From NCBI RefSeq assembly GCF_900111235.1, contig NZ_FOJI01000011.1, forward strand, positions 1-64,000: 64,000 nt of DNA, written 5' to 3'. The position numbers and the translations under genes are program-made. The stretch comes from [Clostridium] fimetarium. Its GTDB lineage: Bacteria > Bacillota > Clostridia > Lachnospirales > Lachnospiraceae. This document shows positions 18,231 through 27,127 of the stretch, piece by piece. Every line of letters starts with the position of its first letter. The stretch's first letter is position 1. Under the pieces are notes generated by a model, which was not told the origin of the DNA, made no database searches, and saw only the letters and a program-made list of their open reading frames with translations.

Positions 18231-18370
18231 ACAATATTTAACCAATTAATGGTTTGGAGTTTACATGCTACTGTTATTATACATTTAGCCTTAAAAGCAG
18301 GTGGCGAGAAGTATGAATAAAGCGAATAAAAGATTCGCTTGCAAGGATGCTATGCATTCTTATTTACGCC

Positions 18371-18395
18371 AAGTTTGTGCGTGTGGCACAAACTT
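18371..18395. repeat. Perfect 10-bp hairpin
   Basis: AAGTTTGTGC and its exact complement flank a 5-nt loop. No T-run follows, so it is not a plain intrinsic terminator. It is preceded by a second hairpin, aagcgaat/attcgctt, at 18320-18340. Confidence 0.6.
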
Positions 18396-18397
18396 AA

Positions 18398-18446
18398 TAT
18401 ATGCAGAAATATATGCAGAAATATACGCAGAAAATATGCGCAGAAA
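18398..18446. repeat. Four 12-bp tandem repeats before the ABC transporter start
   Basis: Four copies of a unit close to atatatgcagaa, ending 3 bases before the ribosome binding site. The units are slightly degenerate. Confidence 0.65.
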
Positions 18447-18457
18447 TGAGGAGAATT

Positions 18458-20854
18458 ATGTCAAGACTTAGGCTGACTGATATTAGAAAGAGCTATAATG
18501 GTGGTGAAGTTGTTCAGGTATTAAAGGGTATATCACTAGAATTCAGAGAGAATGAATTTGTATCAATTTTGGGCCCATCGGGATGTGGAAAGACAACACT
18601 TCTTAACATAGTTGGAGGACTTGATCGATATGACTCAGGAGATTTATTGTTAGGAGATTTGTCAACAAAGAATTTTAAGGATTCAGATTGGGATGCTTTT
18701 CGAAATTGTTCGATTGGCTTTGTGTTTCAAAATTATAATTTGATCGCTCATCAAACAGTATTACAAAATGTTGAAATTGCAATGACATTATCAGGAGTAT
18801 CATCATCACAAGCAAAACAAAGAGCAAAAGATGCATTAAAATCAGTTGGTTTGGAAAGCCAAATGAAGAAGAGACCAAATCAGCTTTCTGGCGGCCAAAT
18901 GCAACGTGTTGCAATTGCTAGAGCGATTGTAAATAATCCAGATATCATACTTGCAGATGAACCAACAGGAGCGCTTGACAGCCATACGAGTGTGCAAGTC
19001 ATGGAAATTTTAAAAGATATAGCCAAAACAAAATTAGTTATTATGGTTACACATAATGCTGAATTGGCAGATAAATATAGTAGTAGGGTAATTCATTTGT
19101 TAGATGGAGAGGTACAGTCTGATAGTAATCCTATATTTAAAGATAGTGCAATAAAGAATCCAAATGATACAAAAGATGCAAATCAGACGGTTACGAAAAA
19201 AACCAAACTTAAAAAGACCTCAATGTCCTTAGTTACAGCAACATCTTTGTCATTTAAAAACCTCCTGACCAAAAGAGGGAGAACCATTATTACATCAATT
19301 GCCGGAAGCATAGGTATTGTGGGGGTGGCATTGGTTCTTGCCTTATCAACGGGACTAACAAGCTACATGGATAAATTGCAATCGGATACATTATCGGGTT
19401 ATCCAATTACGATTTCTAAAGGTGTTTCGACGCTACAGATGGGTGGCGGTAATAACGCTAACTCGTTGCTTGGTAGTTCAAGTGAAGAAGGAAAGTTTAC
19501 AAATGATAATATCATTTATAGTGTAGACAATACTCAAAACACACTACAGCATACAAATGTTTTAACTCAAGAATATACAGATTATGTATCTAAAATTCAA
19601 TCAGTTTTACCGAATGCTGTAAATGCCGTTTCGTTTTCTCGAGGCGTTGGTATAAATTTGTTGGCTAAAGGGGAAGATTCAGTCGTTAAATATGCTACAA
19701 CAGCAGCAACAGCGACAGAGGCCCTAAGAGGTAGCAAAACATATTGGCAAGAGATGCCAAATAACGAAGATACGATTCTTTCTATGTATGATTTAATTGG
19801 TGATGGAAGTCGCTTGCCATCATCTAAAAATGAAGTCGCTATCGTGGTTGACGAATACAATAATATAGATGCATCATTTTTTGAAAAACTAGGAATCTCT
19901 GCAACTAATAGCGATTTCAAATTAACTGATTTCATTGGAAAGACTATGCTAAAAGTTATTCCCAATGATGGATTTTATACAAAAGATGCAAATGGAATAT
20001 TTAGTGCAGCATCTGCGTCAGAGTATGGAGATTTATATAAGAATGCAGATGGCGTAGAATTGACAATCACTGGAATTTTGCGTATTAAGGAAGCGTCTTC
20101 ACAGGCAACTGGATATTTATCTAGTGGGTTAGTGTATACAACTGCCTTAACAAATTATGTTTTGGAAAATACACAGAAGTCTCAAATTTCGATAGCACAG
20201 GCGAGCTCGGATAAAGATGTTATATTAAATGCCGCATTTGCAAATGCAGCAGTTAAGGAACAAAAATTAATAAGTTTAGGTATCGATACAAAACCAACAT
20301 CAATTAGTATCTATCCAAAGGACTTTAGTGGTAAGGATGCCATCAAGCAATATTTGGATGATTATAATGCAGATAAGACACAAGATAACCAAGTGGTTTA
20401 CAGCGATTTAGCAGAGACGATAGGTTCAACTGTGGGTACAATGATAAATACGGTATCATATGTGTTGATTGGATTTGCAGCAATATCACTTTTGGTTTCA
20501 ACGATTATGATTGGAATTATCACTTATGTGTCTGTTCTTGAGCGTACAAAAGAAATTGGTATATTAAGAGCTGTAGGTGCAAGAAAGAAGGATATTTCAA
20601 GACTGTTTAATGCAGAAACATTGATTATAGGATTTTCGGCAGGTACACTTGGAATATGTATCTCTTATCTTCTTATCATTCCAATTAATATATTAATTTC
20701 TAATCTGGTTGACATAAATAATATTGCGCAACTAAAACCGCTTCACGCAGTTATACTTATTCTTGGAAGTATGACACTAACATTGATAGCCGGACTTTTT
20801 CCTTCAAGAATGGCAGCAAAAAAAGATCCAGTTGTTGCACTAAGAACAGAATAA
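18458..20854 (+). CDS. ABC transporter, fused ATPase and MacB/FtsX-type permease
   Basis: About 798 aa in one chain. Residues 1-225 are an ABC ATPase of the LolD/MacB group (Walker A GPSGCGKTT at 39-47, signature QLSGGQMQRVAIARA, Walker B IILADEPTGALD). A membrane segment (near 275-300) leads to a large extracytoplasmic domain, and three further membrane segments close the protein, with the FtsX-type core ERTKEIGILRAVGARKKDI. Such proteins export or remove peptides, often antimicrobial peptides. The two-component system next to it probably controls it. In-frame codons upstream (from 18401) run through the tandem repeat; GAGGAG favours the ATG at 18458. Confidence 0.92.
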   Translation: MSRLRLTDIRKSYNGGEVVQVLKGISLEFRENEFVSILGPSGCGKTTLLNIVGGLDRYDSGDLLLGDLSTKNFKDSDWDAFRNCSIGFVFQNYNLIAHQTVLQNVEIAMTLSGVSSSQAKQRAKDALKSVGLESQMKKRPNQLSGGQMQRVAIARAIVNNPDIILADEPTGALDSHTSVQVMEILKDIAKTKLVIMVTHNAELADKYSSRVIHLLDGEVQSDSNPIFKDSAIKNPNDTKDANQTVTKKTKLKKTSMSLVTATSLSFKNLLTKRGRTIITSIAGSIGIVGVALVLALSTGLTSYMDKLQSDTLSGYPITISKGVSTLQMGGGNNANSLLGSSSEEGKFTNDNIIYSVDNTQNTLQHTNVLTQEYTDYVSKIQSVLPNAVNAVSFSRGVGINLLAKGEDSVVKYATTAATATEALRGSKTYWQEMPNNEDTILSMYDLIGDGSRLPSSKNEVAIVVDEYNNIDASFFEKLGISATNSDFKLTDFIGKTMLKVIPNDGFYTKDANGIFSAASASEYGDLYKNADGVELTITGILRIKEASSQATGYLSSGLVYTTALTNYVLENTQKSQISIAQASSDKDVILNAAFANAAVKEQKLISLGIDTKPTSISIYPKDFSGKDAIKQYLDDYNADKTQDNQVVYSDLAETIGSTVGTMINTVSYVLIGFAAISLLVSTIMIGIITYVSVLERTKEIGILRAVGARKKDISRLFNAETLIIGFSAGTLGICISYLLIIPINILISNLVDINNIAQLKPLHAVILILGSMTLTLIAGLFPSRMAAKKDPVVALRTE

Positions 20855-20889
20855 TATAAAAAAACTTCTTGAAATTTAAAAATATATGT

Positions 20890-21216
20890 GATAGCATTAG
20901 GACATTCAGAAAAATTAATATTAAAAGGCTATGAAAGAGACTCTTATCCATATAACATAACAGGAAGATTGGTGTCATCGACTGAGAACACTATCAAATG
21001 GAACAGGAAGAAGGGAACGCTCTGGAGCTGATTTGCTGAAGCATTTATTATTGATAGGTTTACATAATAATGATGCCTAAGTATTTACGTTACACGCGTT
21101 AAGTGTTTGAGAGGGAAACCATATTTAGTTATGATTTTCAATGCGGGTGGTACCGCGGATTATATTAAATTATCCGTCCCGGCATATATCGAAAGATATA
21201 TGCCGGGACTTTTTTT
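20890..21216 (+). promoter_or_regulatory. T-box riboswitch of the aspS2-gatCAB operon
   Basis: The T-box sequence GGGTGGTACCGCGG lies at 21145-21158 and can pair with the following tatccgtccc in an antiterminator. A strong terminator follows (21178-21216). In the upstream Stem I part, the stretch gggaacgctctggag places AAC (Asn) at 21016-21018, followed by a purine as usual for a specifier. GAA (Glu) overlaps it at 21015-21017. An equivalent clostridial T-box has been reported to read both tRNA(Asn) and tRNA(Glu). Uncharged tRNA would open expression of the operon. The exact 5' end is not fixed. This fills most of the 573-bp gap. Confidence 0.85.
21178..21216 (+). terminator. T-box terminator
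   Basis: CCCGGCATATATC, a GAAA loop, and GATATATGCCGGG form a 13-bp stem followed by actttttttg. It competes with the antiterminator that uses the T-box sequence. Confidence 0.92.
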
Positions 21217-21217
21217 G

Positions 21218-21372
21218 CGCGAAGCAATGAGGAAGATAAGATGAAAGCAGACTATTCAAATCAAGCTTGCTTGAATTTGAATGGTTTGATTTCAGATTAT
21301 CTGACGAATGCCGCGACAGCCTTAGAAATGAGCGCAGCGAGTTTCTAAGGCCGGCGCGAAGCAATGAAGGAA
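21218..21372. repeat. Module flanked by direct repeats between the T-box and aspS2
   Basis: The word gcgcgaagcaatgaggaag (21218-21236) recurs with one inserted base at 21354-21372. Between the copies lie two hairpins: attcaaat...atttgaat around 21254-21283, and CCTTAGAAA/TTTCTAAGG at 21320-21350. The duplicated word also carries the terminator's end and a possible ribosome binding site. It looks like a duplication or insertion product. Confidence 0.6.
21241..21348 (+). CDS. Possible 35-aa leader peptide
   Basis: An ATG with GAGGA 8 nt upstream opens a 35-codon frame ending LEMSAASF. It would be translated only after T-box read-through. Its sequence overlaps the two hairpins of the repeat module, so coding may be accidental. 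No homology is recognised. Low confidence. Confidence 0.25.
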   Translation: MKADYSNQACLNLNGLISDYLTNAATALEMSAASF

Positions 21373-21427
21373 GCAACTGTGTTTCTATTATCTGTGTGAG
21401 CAGTTTAAAAAGAAAGGAATATGAGAA

Positions 21428-22759
21428 ATGGAATATATTAGTGGAGTGAAACAAAAAGAAACTGTAAGTGTACAAGACATTTTGACAAAAGATTTAATTG
21501 GAACAGAAGTGAAAGCAAATGGTGCAATTCACAATCTCCGAGATATGGGTGAAGTGTCATTTTTGGTATTAAGACAAGGAGACGGAGTTATACAATGCGT
21601 TTTCGAAGAGGGCACGAACTTAACGCTCAAAGATTTGAGAGAAGGCATGGCCATTGAGGTTCGAGGAATCGTTGCAAAAGAGGACAGGGCTCCTAATGGA
21701 TTCGAAATACGACTCAAAGCGATTAAAATATTGTCAGCACCAACAGATGCACAGTTACCAATTGCAATTAATAAATGGAAATTGAATACATCATTAGAAA
21801 CGATATTAAACAATAGACCAGTTACACTTAGAAACCTTCGTGAAAGAGCAAAATTTAAAATTCAGGAGGGCGTTGTAAGAGGCTTCAGAGATTTCCTACA
21901 CGCAGAAAAATTTGTTGAAATAAGAACACCTAAAATCGGAGCTAGAGGCGCTGAAGGCGGTGCTAATATTTTTAAACTTGAATATTTTGGTAAACATGCA
22001 GTTCTTGCGCAAAGTCCACAGTTCTACAAACAAACAATGGTAGGCGTATATGACAGAGTTTTTGAAGTCGCACCAGTATTTAGAGCTGAAAAACACAATA
22101 CTTCAAGACATTTGAATGAATATACAAGTATGGATTTTGAAATGGGATTTATTGATGGATTTGAAGATATTATGGCAATGGAAACTGGCGCACTCCAATA
22201 TATAGTTGAGCTTCTTAAAAAGGATTATGCAAAAGAAATTGCTACTTTGAAAGTTGAACTACCTAAAGTAGATAAAATTCCACAAGTTAGATTTGATGAA
22301 GCAAAACGTTTGGTTTCAGAAAAATATAAAAGAGAAATTAAAAATCCATATGATTTAGAGCCAGAAGAAGAAGTTTTGATTGGAAAATACTTCAAAGAAG
22401 AATATAACAGTGATTTTGTTTTCGTAACTCATTACCCAACGAAAAAACGTCCATTCTATGCAATGGAGGATCCAACTGATAGAACATTTACACTCAGTTT
22501 TGATTTACTATTTAGAGGAATTGAGATTACAACAGGTGGACAAAGAATTCATGACTACGGGGAACTTCTTAAGAAAATAGAAGATCGAGGAATGACAACA
22601 GAAGGTATGGAGCATTACATGATGATATTTAAATATGGAATGCCACCACACGGCGGACTTGGAATTGGGCTTGAACGACTCACGATGAAGTTGATCGGTG
22701 AAGACAATGTACGAGAAACAACCCTCTTCCCAAGAGACCTGAACCGTCTGGAGCCTTAA
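21428..22759 (+). CDS. aspS2: Archaeal-type, probably non-discriminating aspartyl-tRNA synthetase
   Basis: A 443-aa class II synthetase. Bacterial AspRS is usually about 590 aa with a GAD insertion; this protein lacks it and ends NVRETTLFPRDLNRLEP, as archaeal AspRS does. An OB-fold anticodon-binding domain comes first (about 15-105), then the catalytic core with motif 2 (VFEVAPVFRAEKHNT) and motif 3 (GLGIGLERLTMKLIG). With gatCAB directly downstream, it most likely loads Asp onto tRNA(Asn), which GatCAB then amidates to Asn-tRNA(Asn). The Asn specifier in the T-box fits this. The 3' end of the gene carries the first unit of a 61-bp repeat. Confidence 0.9.
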   Translation: MEYISGVKQKETVSVQDILTKDLIGTEVKANGAIHNLRDMGEVSFLVLRQGDGVIQCVFEEGTNLTLKDLREGMAIEVRGIVAKEDRAPNGFEIRLKAIKILSAPTDAQLPIAINKWKLNTSLETILNNRPVTLRNLRERAKFKIQEGVVRGFRDFLHAEKFVEIRTPKIGARGAEGGANIFKLEYFGKHAVLAQSPQFYKQTMVGVYDRVFEVAPVFRAEKHNTSRHLNEYTSMDFEMGFIDGFEDIMAMETGALQYIVELLKKDYAKEIATLKVELPKVDKIPQVRFDEAKRLVSEKYKREIKNPYDLEPEEEVLIGKYFKEEYNSDFVFVTHYPTKKRPFYAMEDPTDRTFTLSFDLLFRGIEITTGGQRIHDYGELLKKIEDRGMTTEGMEHYMMIFKYGMPPHGGLGIGLERLTMKLIGEDNVRETTLFPRDLNRLEP

Positions 22760-22792
22760 TAGAACGAAAGAGTAATGTGGTTCAGGTCTCTT
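22732..22792 (+). terminator. Hairpin spanning the aspS2 stop codon
   Basis: AAGAGACCTGAACC (22732-22745, inside the coding end) pairs perfectly with GGTTCAGGTCTCTT (22779-22792). A short T run does not follow, so it may attenuate, process or protect the transcript rather than terminate it. It lies between aspS2 and gatC in the operon. Confidence 0.55.
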
Positions 22793-22895
22793 TGAGACAT
22801 TGAACCGTCTGGAGCCTTAATAGAACGAAAGAGTAATGTGGTTCAGGTCTCTTTGAGACATTGAACCGCCTGGAGCCATAATAAGACGAAACGTA
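22741..22895. repeat. 61-bp tandem repeat at the end of aspS2
   Basis: A 61-bp unit starts at 22741, 22802 and 22863 (the third partial and diverged). The first two are nearly identical and include the last five codons and stop of aspS2. The duplication placed extra copies of the gene's 3' end and of the hairpin's right arm before gatC. Confidence 0.9.
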
Positions 22896-22931
22896 AATTG
22901 AAAATTGAAATAATTTAGGAGGGCCGAAAAC

Positions 22932-23225
22932 ATGGCAAATATAATTACAGATGAAACAATTGAATACGTTGGTATTTTAGCAAAACTAGATCTTTCAGCA
23001 GAAGAAAAAGAGCAAGCAAAAAAAGATATGGCAAATATGCTGGACTATATTGGTACATTAAGTGAACTAGATACAGAAGGCGTGGAACCTATGTCACACG
23101 TATTTCCCGTAAATAACGTATTTCGTGAAGATGTAGTTACGAACGCAGATGATAGAGACAATATTATTTTAAATGCACCAAAAGTAAAAGATGGAAGTTT
23201 TATGGTTCCAAAGACTGTGCAATAA
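22932..23225 (+). CDS. gatC: Asp/Glu-tRNA amidotransferase subunit C
   Basis: A 97-aa GatC, normal length. The opening [21 protein letters not shown], the central [18 protein letters not shown] and the ending [10 protein letters not shown] match the family. GatC wraps around GatA and stabilises the GatCAB complex. GGAGGG precedes the start. It begins the amidotransferase part of the operon after the 61-bp repeat; gatA follows closely. Confidence 0.95.
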   Translation: MANIITDETIEYVGILAKLDLSAEEKEQAKKDMANMLDYIGTLSELDTEGVEPMSHVFPVNNVFREDVVTNADDRDNIILNAPKVKDGSFMVPKTVQ

Positions 23226-23246
23226 GAAGAGTAGGAGGAAATGACC

Positions 23247-24716
23247 GTGAGCTTAATGAGTTTAACTGCCGTAGAATTAGGCAAGGAAATAAAAGCAAAA
23301 CAAGTAACAGTAGTAGAGGCAACAAAGGCTGCAATCGCTCAGATTAAGGCAAATGACAAAGAACTTAATTGCTTTGTTACTATTAACGAAGAAGCTGCCC
23401 TAATTAGAGCAGAAGAAGTTCAGAAGTTAATTGATGATGGAATTTTGACAGGACCACTTGCAGGTGTGCCAGTAGCAATTAAAGATAATATGTGTACCAA
23501 GGGGATTCTTACAACTTGTAGTTCTAAAATCCTTGGTGATTTCAAACCGATTTATTCAGCCCAAGCAGTAATCAATCTTGAACAAGCTGGAGCGGTTATT
23601 ATAGGAAAAACAAATATGGATGAATTCGCGATGGGAAGTACAACGGAAACTTCATTCTTTGGTGCGACTAAGAATCCATGGAATACTGCACATGTTCCCG
23701 GTGGGTCATCAGGTGGATCAGCTGCAGCAGTTGCAGCAGAAGAATGTAGTTATGCACTTGGTTCAGATACTGGTGGATCAATTCGTCAGCCTAGTTCATT
23801 TTGTGGCGTAACAGGTATGAAACCAACGTATGGGACTATTTCAAGGTATGGCCTCATTGCTTATGGATCATCTCTTGATCAGATTGGACCAATCGCAAAA
23901 GATGTTACTGACTGTGCCACAATCCTTGAAACGATTGCCTCTTATGATACAAAGGACAGCACATCAGTGAAAAGAGAAGAATATAACTTCACATCAGCTT
24001 TAGTGGATGATGTAAAAGGATTGAAAATAGGAATTCCAAGAGATTACTTGACGGAAGGGTTAGACCCAGAAGTTAAAATCGCGATTTTAAATGCAGCAAA
24101 AGCGCTTGAAGCGAAAGGAGCAATTGTTGAAGAATTTGATCTTAGTCTAGTACAATATGCAATTCCAGCATATTATATTATTGCATCCGCAGAAGCGAGC
24201 TCAAACCTTGCTAGATTCGATGGCGTTAAGTTTGGCTTTAGAGCAAAAGATTTTGATGGCCTTCATAGTATGTATAAAAAGACTCGCTCACAAGGCTTTG
24301 GCGCTGAAGTAAAGAGAAGAATTATGCTTGGCTCTTTTGTTCTAAGTTCAGGATACTATGATGCCTATTATATCAAGGCGTTGAAGACAAAAGCACTTAT
24401 AAAAAAAGCATTTGATAAAGCATTTGAAAAATACGATGTGATACTTGGACCAACAGCACCAACAACAGCACCTAAGCTTGGAGACAGCTTAAGTGATCCA
24501 ATCAAAATGTACCTTGGAGATATCTATACAATATCAGTTAATCTCGCAGGACTTCCAGGAATTTCAGTGCCATGTGGCAATGATTCAAAAGGACTTCCTA
24601 TTGGACTACAATTAATTGGCGATTGTTTTGAAGAAAAGAAAATTATTAGAGCAGCATATGCATTTGAACAAACAAAAAAGTACGATAGATGCAATATTGC
24701 CAAATCAAGAGATTAG
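23247..24716 (+). CDS. gatA: Asp/Glu-tRNA amidotransferase subunit A
   Basis: Amidase of about 489 aa that releases ammonia from glutamine for the GatB kinase/amidation site. The amidase signature GGSSGGSAAAVAAE with the catalytic Ser cis-Ser-Lys set is clear, with the second Ser in GSDTGGSIRQP. The start is uncertain: an ATG at 23241 lies only 2 nt after GGAGG, the GTG at 23247 is better spaced, and another ATG is at 23256. It lies 21 bp after gatC in the same operon. Confidence 0.95.
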   Translation: MSLMSLTAVELGKEIKAKQVTVVEATKAAIAQIKANDKELNCFVTINEEAALIRAEEVQKLIDDGILTGPLAGVPVAIKDNMCTKGILTTCSSKILGDFKPIYSAQAVINLEQAGAVIIGKTNMDEFAMGSTTETSFFGATKNPWNTAHVPGGSSGGSAAAVAAEECSYALGSDTGGSIRQPSSFCGVTGMKPTYGTISRYGLIAYGSSLDQIGPIAKDVTDCATILETIASYDTKDSTSVKREEYNFTSALVDDVKGLKIGIPRDYLTEGLDPEVKIAILNAAKALEAKGAIVEEFDLSLVQYAIPAYYIIASAEASSNLARFDGVKFGFRAKDFDGLHSMYKKTRSQGFGAEVKRRIMLGSFVLSSGYYDAYYIKALKTKALIKKAFDKAFEKYDVILGPTAPTTAPKLGDSLSDPIKMYLGDIYTISVNLAGLPGISVPCGNDSKGLPIGLQLIGDCFEEKKIIRAAYAFEQTKKYDRCNIAKSRD

Positions 24717-24787
24717 GAAGGGGAAACTAATGTCTTGCAAGCAAGCCATATTGATGCACAAAAACCGTGTGCAAGAAAGAGGAAGAT

Positions 24788-26215
24788 ATGAAACAATACG
24801 AAACAGTAATTGGACTTGAAGTACATGTTGAACTTGCGACAAAAACAAAAATCTTTTGCTCCTGTTCAACCGCGTTTGGTGGTTCACCTAATACACATAC
24901 TTGTCCAGTATGTACAGGCATGCCAGGATCACTTCCAGTATTAAATAAACAAGTTGTAGAATATGCGATGGCAGTAGGCCTTGCAACGAATTGTACAATC
25001 ACACAGAACTGTAAATTTGACCGTAAGAATTATTTCTACCCAGATAATCCACAGAACTACCAAATTTCACAACTATATTTCCCAATCTGTAGAGATGGTG
25101 GTATTGAAATAGATGTAAATGGCACAAAGAAAACAGTCCGTATTCATGAAATCCATATGGAAGAGGATGCTGGAAAATTGATGCATGATGAGTGGGAAGA
25201 TTGCTCGTTAGTTGATTTTAACCGTAGTGGTGTTCCACTGATAGAAATCGTTTCAGAACCAGATATGCGTTCATCAGATGAAGTGATTACGTATCTTGAA
25301 AAACTAAGACTAATTATTCAGTATCTTGGAGCTTCCGATTGTAAATTGCAGGAAGGTTCAATGAGAGCCGATGTCAATCTTTCCGTTAATGAAGTTGGTG
25401 CGTCTGAATTTGGTACAAGAACAGAAATGAAGAATCTGAACTCATTTAAGGCGATTGCAAGAGCAATTCAAGGCGAAAGAGCTCGTCAGATTGAACTGAT
25501 AGAAGATGGTAAAACAGTAACGCAGGAGACAAGAAGATGGGATGATAACAAGGAATATTCATATGCGATGCGCTCAAAAGAAGATGCGCAGGATTACAGA
25601 TATTTCCCAGAGCCAGATCTTGTTCCAATCGTCATCAGTGATGAATGGATGGCAAAAGTGAAAGCTGAGCAACCAGAACTTCGTGATGAAAAACGTTTTC
25701 GTTACAAAACAGAGTATGAAATTCCAGAATATGATGCTGATATTATTACATCATCTAAGAAAATGGCTGATATATTTGAGGCAACAGTTGCAATGTGTAA
25801 ACAACCTAAGAAAGTTTCAAACTGGTTAATGGTAGAAACAATGCGACTTATTAAAGAAAAAGAGATAGAACCAGAAGATATATCATTTTCACCAGAAAAC
25901 CTGGCTAAGTTAATTCAACTTGTAGAAGCTGGAACAATCAATGGTGGTGTAGCCAAAGAAGTATTTGAACAGATATTTACAAATAATATTGACCCAGAAA
26001 AGTACGTCAAAGAAAAAGGCCTTAATCAAGTCAACGACGAAGGTGAGCTAAGAGCAACCATTGAACAAATAATCGCCGAAAACCCACAATCAGTAGAGGA
26101 TTATAACAATGGCAAGGAAAAAGCAATAGGATTCCTCGTAGGCCAGACCATGAAAGCCATGAAAGGCAAAGCCAACCCGGGAATGGTTAACCAACTCCTA
26201 AAAGAATTATTATAA
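24788..26215 (+). CDS. gatB: Asp/Glu-tRNA amidotransferase subunit B
   Basis: About 475 aa. GatB phosphorylates and amidates Asp-tRNA(Asn) or Glu-tRNA(Gln). The start ETVIGLEVHVEL, the zinc-binding CSCSTAFGG...CPVCTGMPG, and the YFYPDNPQNYQISQ and DFNRSGVPLIEIVSEPD stretches are typical, and the C-terminal YqeY-like domain (about 330-475) is intact. An upstream GTG frame start exists, but GAGGAAG points to the ATG at 24788. A strong terminator at 26321 closes the operon. Confidence 0.96.
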   Translation: MKQYETVIGLEVHVELATKTKIFCSCSTAFGGSPNTHTCPVCTGMPGSLPVLNKQVVEYAMAVGLATNCTITQNCKFDRKNYFYPDNPQNYQISQLYFPICRDGGIEIDVNGTKKTVRIHEIHMEEDAGKLMHDEWEDCSLVDFNRSGVPLIEIVSEPDMRSSDEVITYLEKLRLIIQYLGASDCKLQEGSMRADVNLSVNEVGASEFGTRTEMKNLNSFKAIARAIQGERARQIELIEDGKTVTQETRRWDDNKEYSYAMRSKEDAQDYRYFPEPDLVPIVISDEWMAKVKAEQPELRDEKRFRYKTEYEIPEYDADIITSSKKMADIFEATVAMCKQPKKVSNWLMVETMRLIKEKEIEPEDISFSPENLAKLIQLVEAGTINGGVAKEVFEQIFTNNIDPEKYVKEKGLNQVNDEGELRATIEQIIAENPQSVEDYNNGKEKAIGFLVGQTMKAMKGKANPGMVNQLLKELL

Positions 26216-26251
26216 AAACTAGGTACTAAAAACATCAAGTTAAGACATTAT

Positions 26252-26279
26252 GAAATAAAGAAATAAAGAAATAAAGAAA
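26252..26279. repeat. 8-bp tandem repeat after gatB
   Basis: Three and a half copies of aaataaag lie between the gatB stop and its terminator. Confidence 0.6.
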
Positions 26280-26320
26280 GCATGATATTATGAATCATTA
26301 ATCTTAAATCTATTAAAAAC

Positions 26321-26386
26321 AAAGCAAGGGCTATTGTAGATGACATCTTTAAGTCATCTACGCAATAGCCCTTGCTTTATTTTTCC
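26321..26386 (+). terminator. Terminator of the aspS2-gatCAB operon
   Basis: AAAGCAAGGGCTATTG and TAGATGAC pair with GTCATCTA and CAATAGCCCTTGCTTT, a stem of about 24 bp with one mismatch, followed by atttttccttttat. Confidence 0.93.
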
Positions 26387-26400
26387 TTTTATGTGTAAAC

Positions 26401-26606
26401 GGGAATTTTTGATTAATTTTGTTGTATCATTTTGACGTTATGATAAGTTACTTATGCGTTCATTTTATACGTTAAGAGCCAAAGTTCTACTGCCTGACGA
26501 ACGAAGTGAGGAGTTTAGAACTTTGGATCTTGCCCTTAGTATAAAATGAACACATTAGTAACTTACATAAAAGTCATTGATACATCAAAATTAATCAAAA
26601 ATTCCC
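26401..26606. repeat. Long hairpin element, family 1, copy A (reversed)
   Basis: Arms of about 70 nt at 26401-26470 and 26539-26606, the outer 21 bp pairing exactly, plus an inner ccaaagttcta/tagaactttgg stem. The core gacgaacgaagtgaggag is the reverse complement of the core in copies B and C. The right arm includes the stop and last codons of the PilZ gene (from 26591). This element and the terminator account for the 375-bp gap. Confidence 0.85.
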
Positions 26607-26929
26607 TCAAAAATGTAATCAAGAATTGGTGCCATCCCAACGAATTCGCAGCCATAATTATAATCATCTTTTGATAATGGTTCACAGCGAATAATTTTGA
26701 CTACACAATAAAGAACACCATTATCACTACCTAAATGAAGTGCAGCATTAAAATAGAAATCCAAAGGAAGCACACTCTTTGAGATGAATCCGATTCCCGA
26801 CTTCGATACATCGAAAACCTCAATGGGTGAGTCAACATTCGCAATCTCAATATTGTTTTGCTTAAATAATGATGAAACATTAAGTTTTAAATCAACTTTC
26901 AAACGTTTTGCTTTTCTTTTTTCTATCAT
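26591..26929 (-). CDS. PilZ-domain protein
   Basis: A 112-aa single PilZ domain. The opening EKRKAKRLKVDLKLNV holds the RxxxR-type cyclic-di-GMP-binding arginines in a slightly altered form, and VFDVSKSGIGFISK matches the (D/N)xSxxG motif. Stand-alone PilZ proteins act as effectors of cyclic-di-GMP. The HD-GYP gene just upstream on the same strand probably degrades that messenger, so the pair may form a local signalling unit. Its last codons lie in the arm of a long hairpin. Confidence 0.8.
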   Translation of the reverse strand: MIEKRKAKRLKVDLKLNVSSLFKQNNIEIANVDSPIEVFDVSKSGIGFISKSVLPLDFYFNAALHLGSDNGVLYCVVKIIRCEPLSKDDYNYGCEFVGMAPILDYIFEGIFD

Positions 26930-27127
26930 AAAGCTCCAATCTGGTAATTAAACTAAAATAATTGAAATTTCATTCTACATAGTTGTTCACTTTGAGGCGA
27001 TGTCCGTTGCCATCAAAGTGATGCTTAGATTACTTTGATAATACACGAAAAAGTTAAAATATGCAAGAATAGTGTAAGCGACTTTTCATAATAAAATTAA
27101 TGCTCACATGCGAATATCGAATATGTT

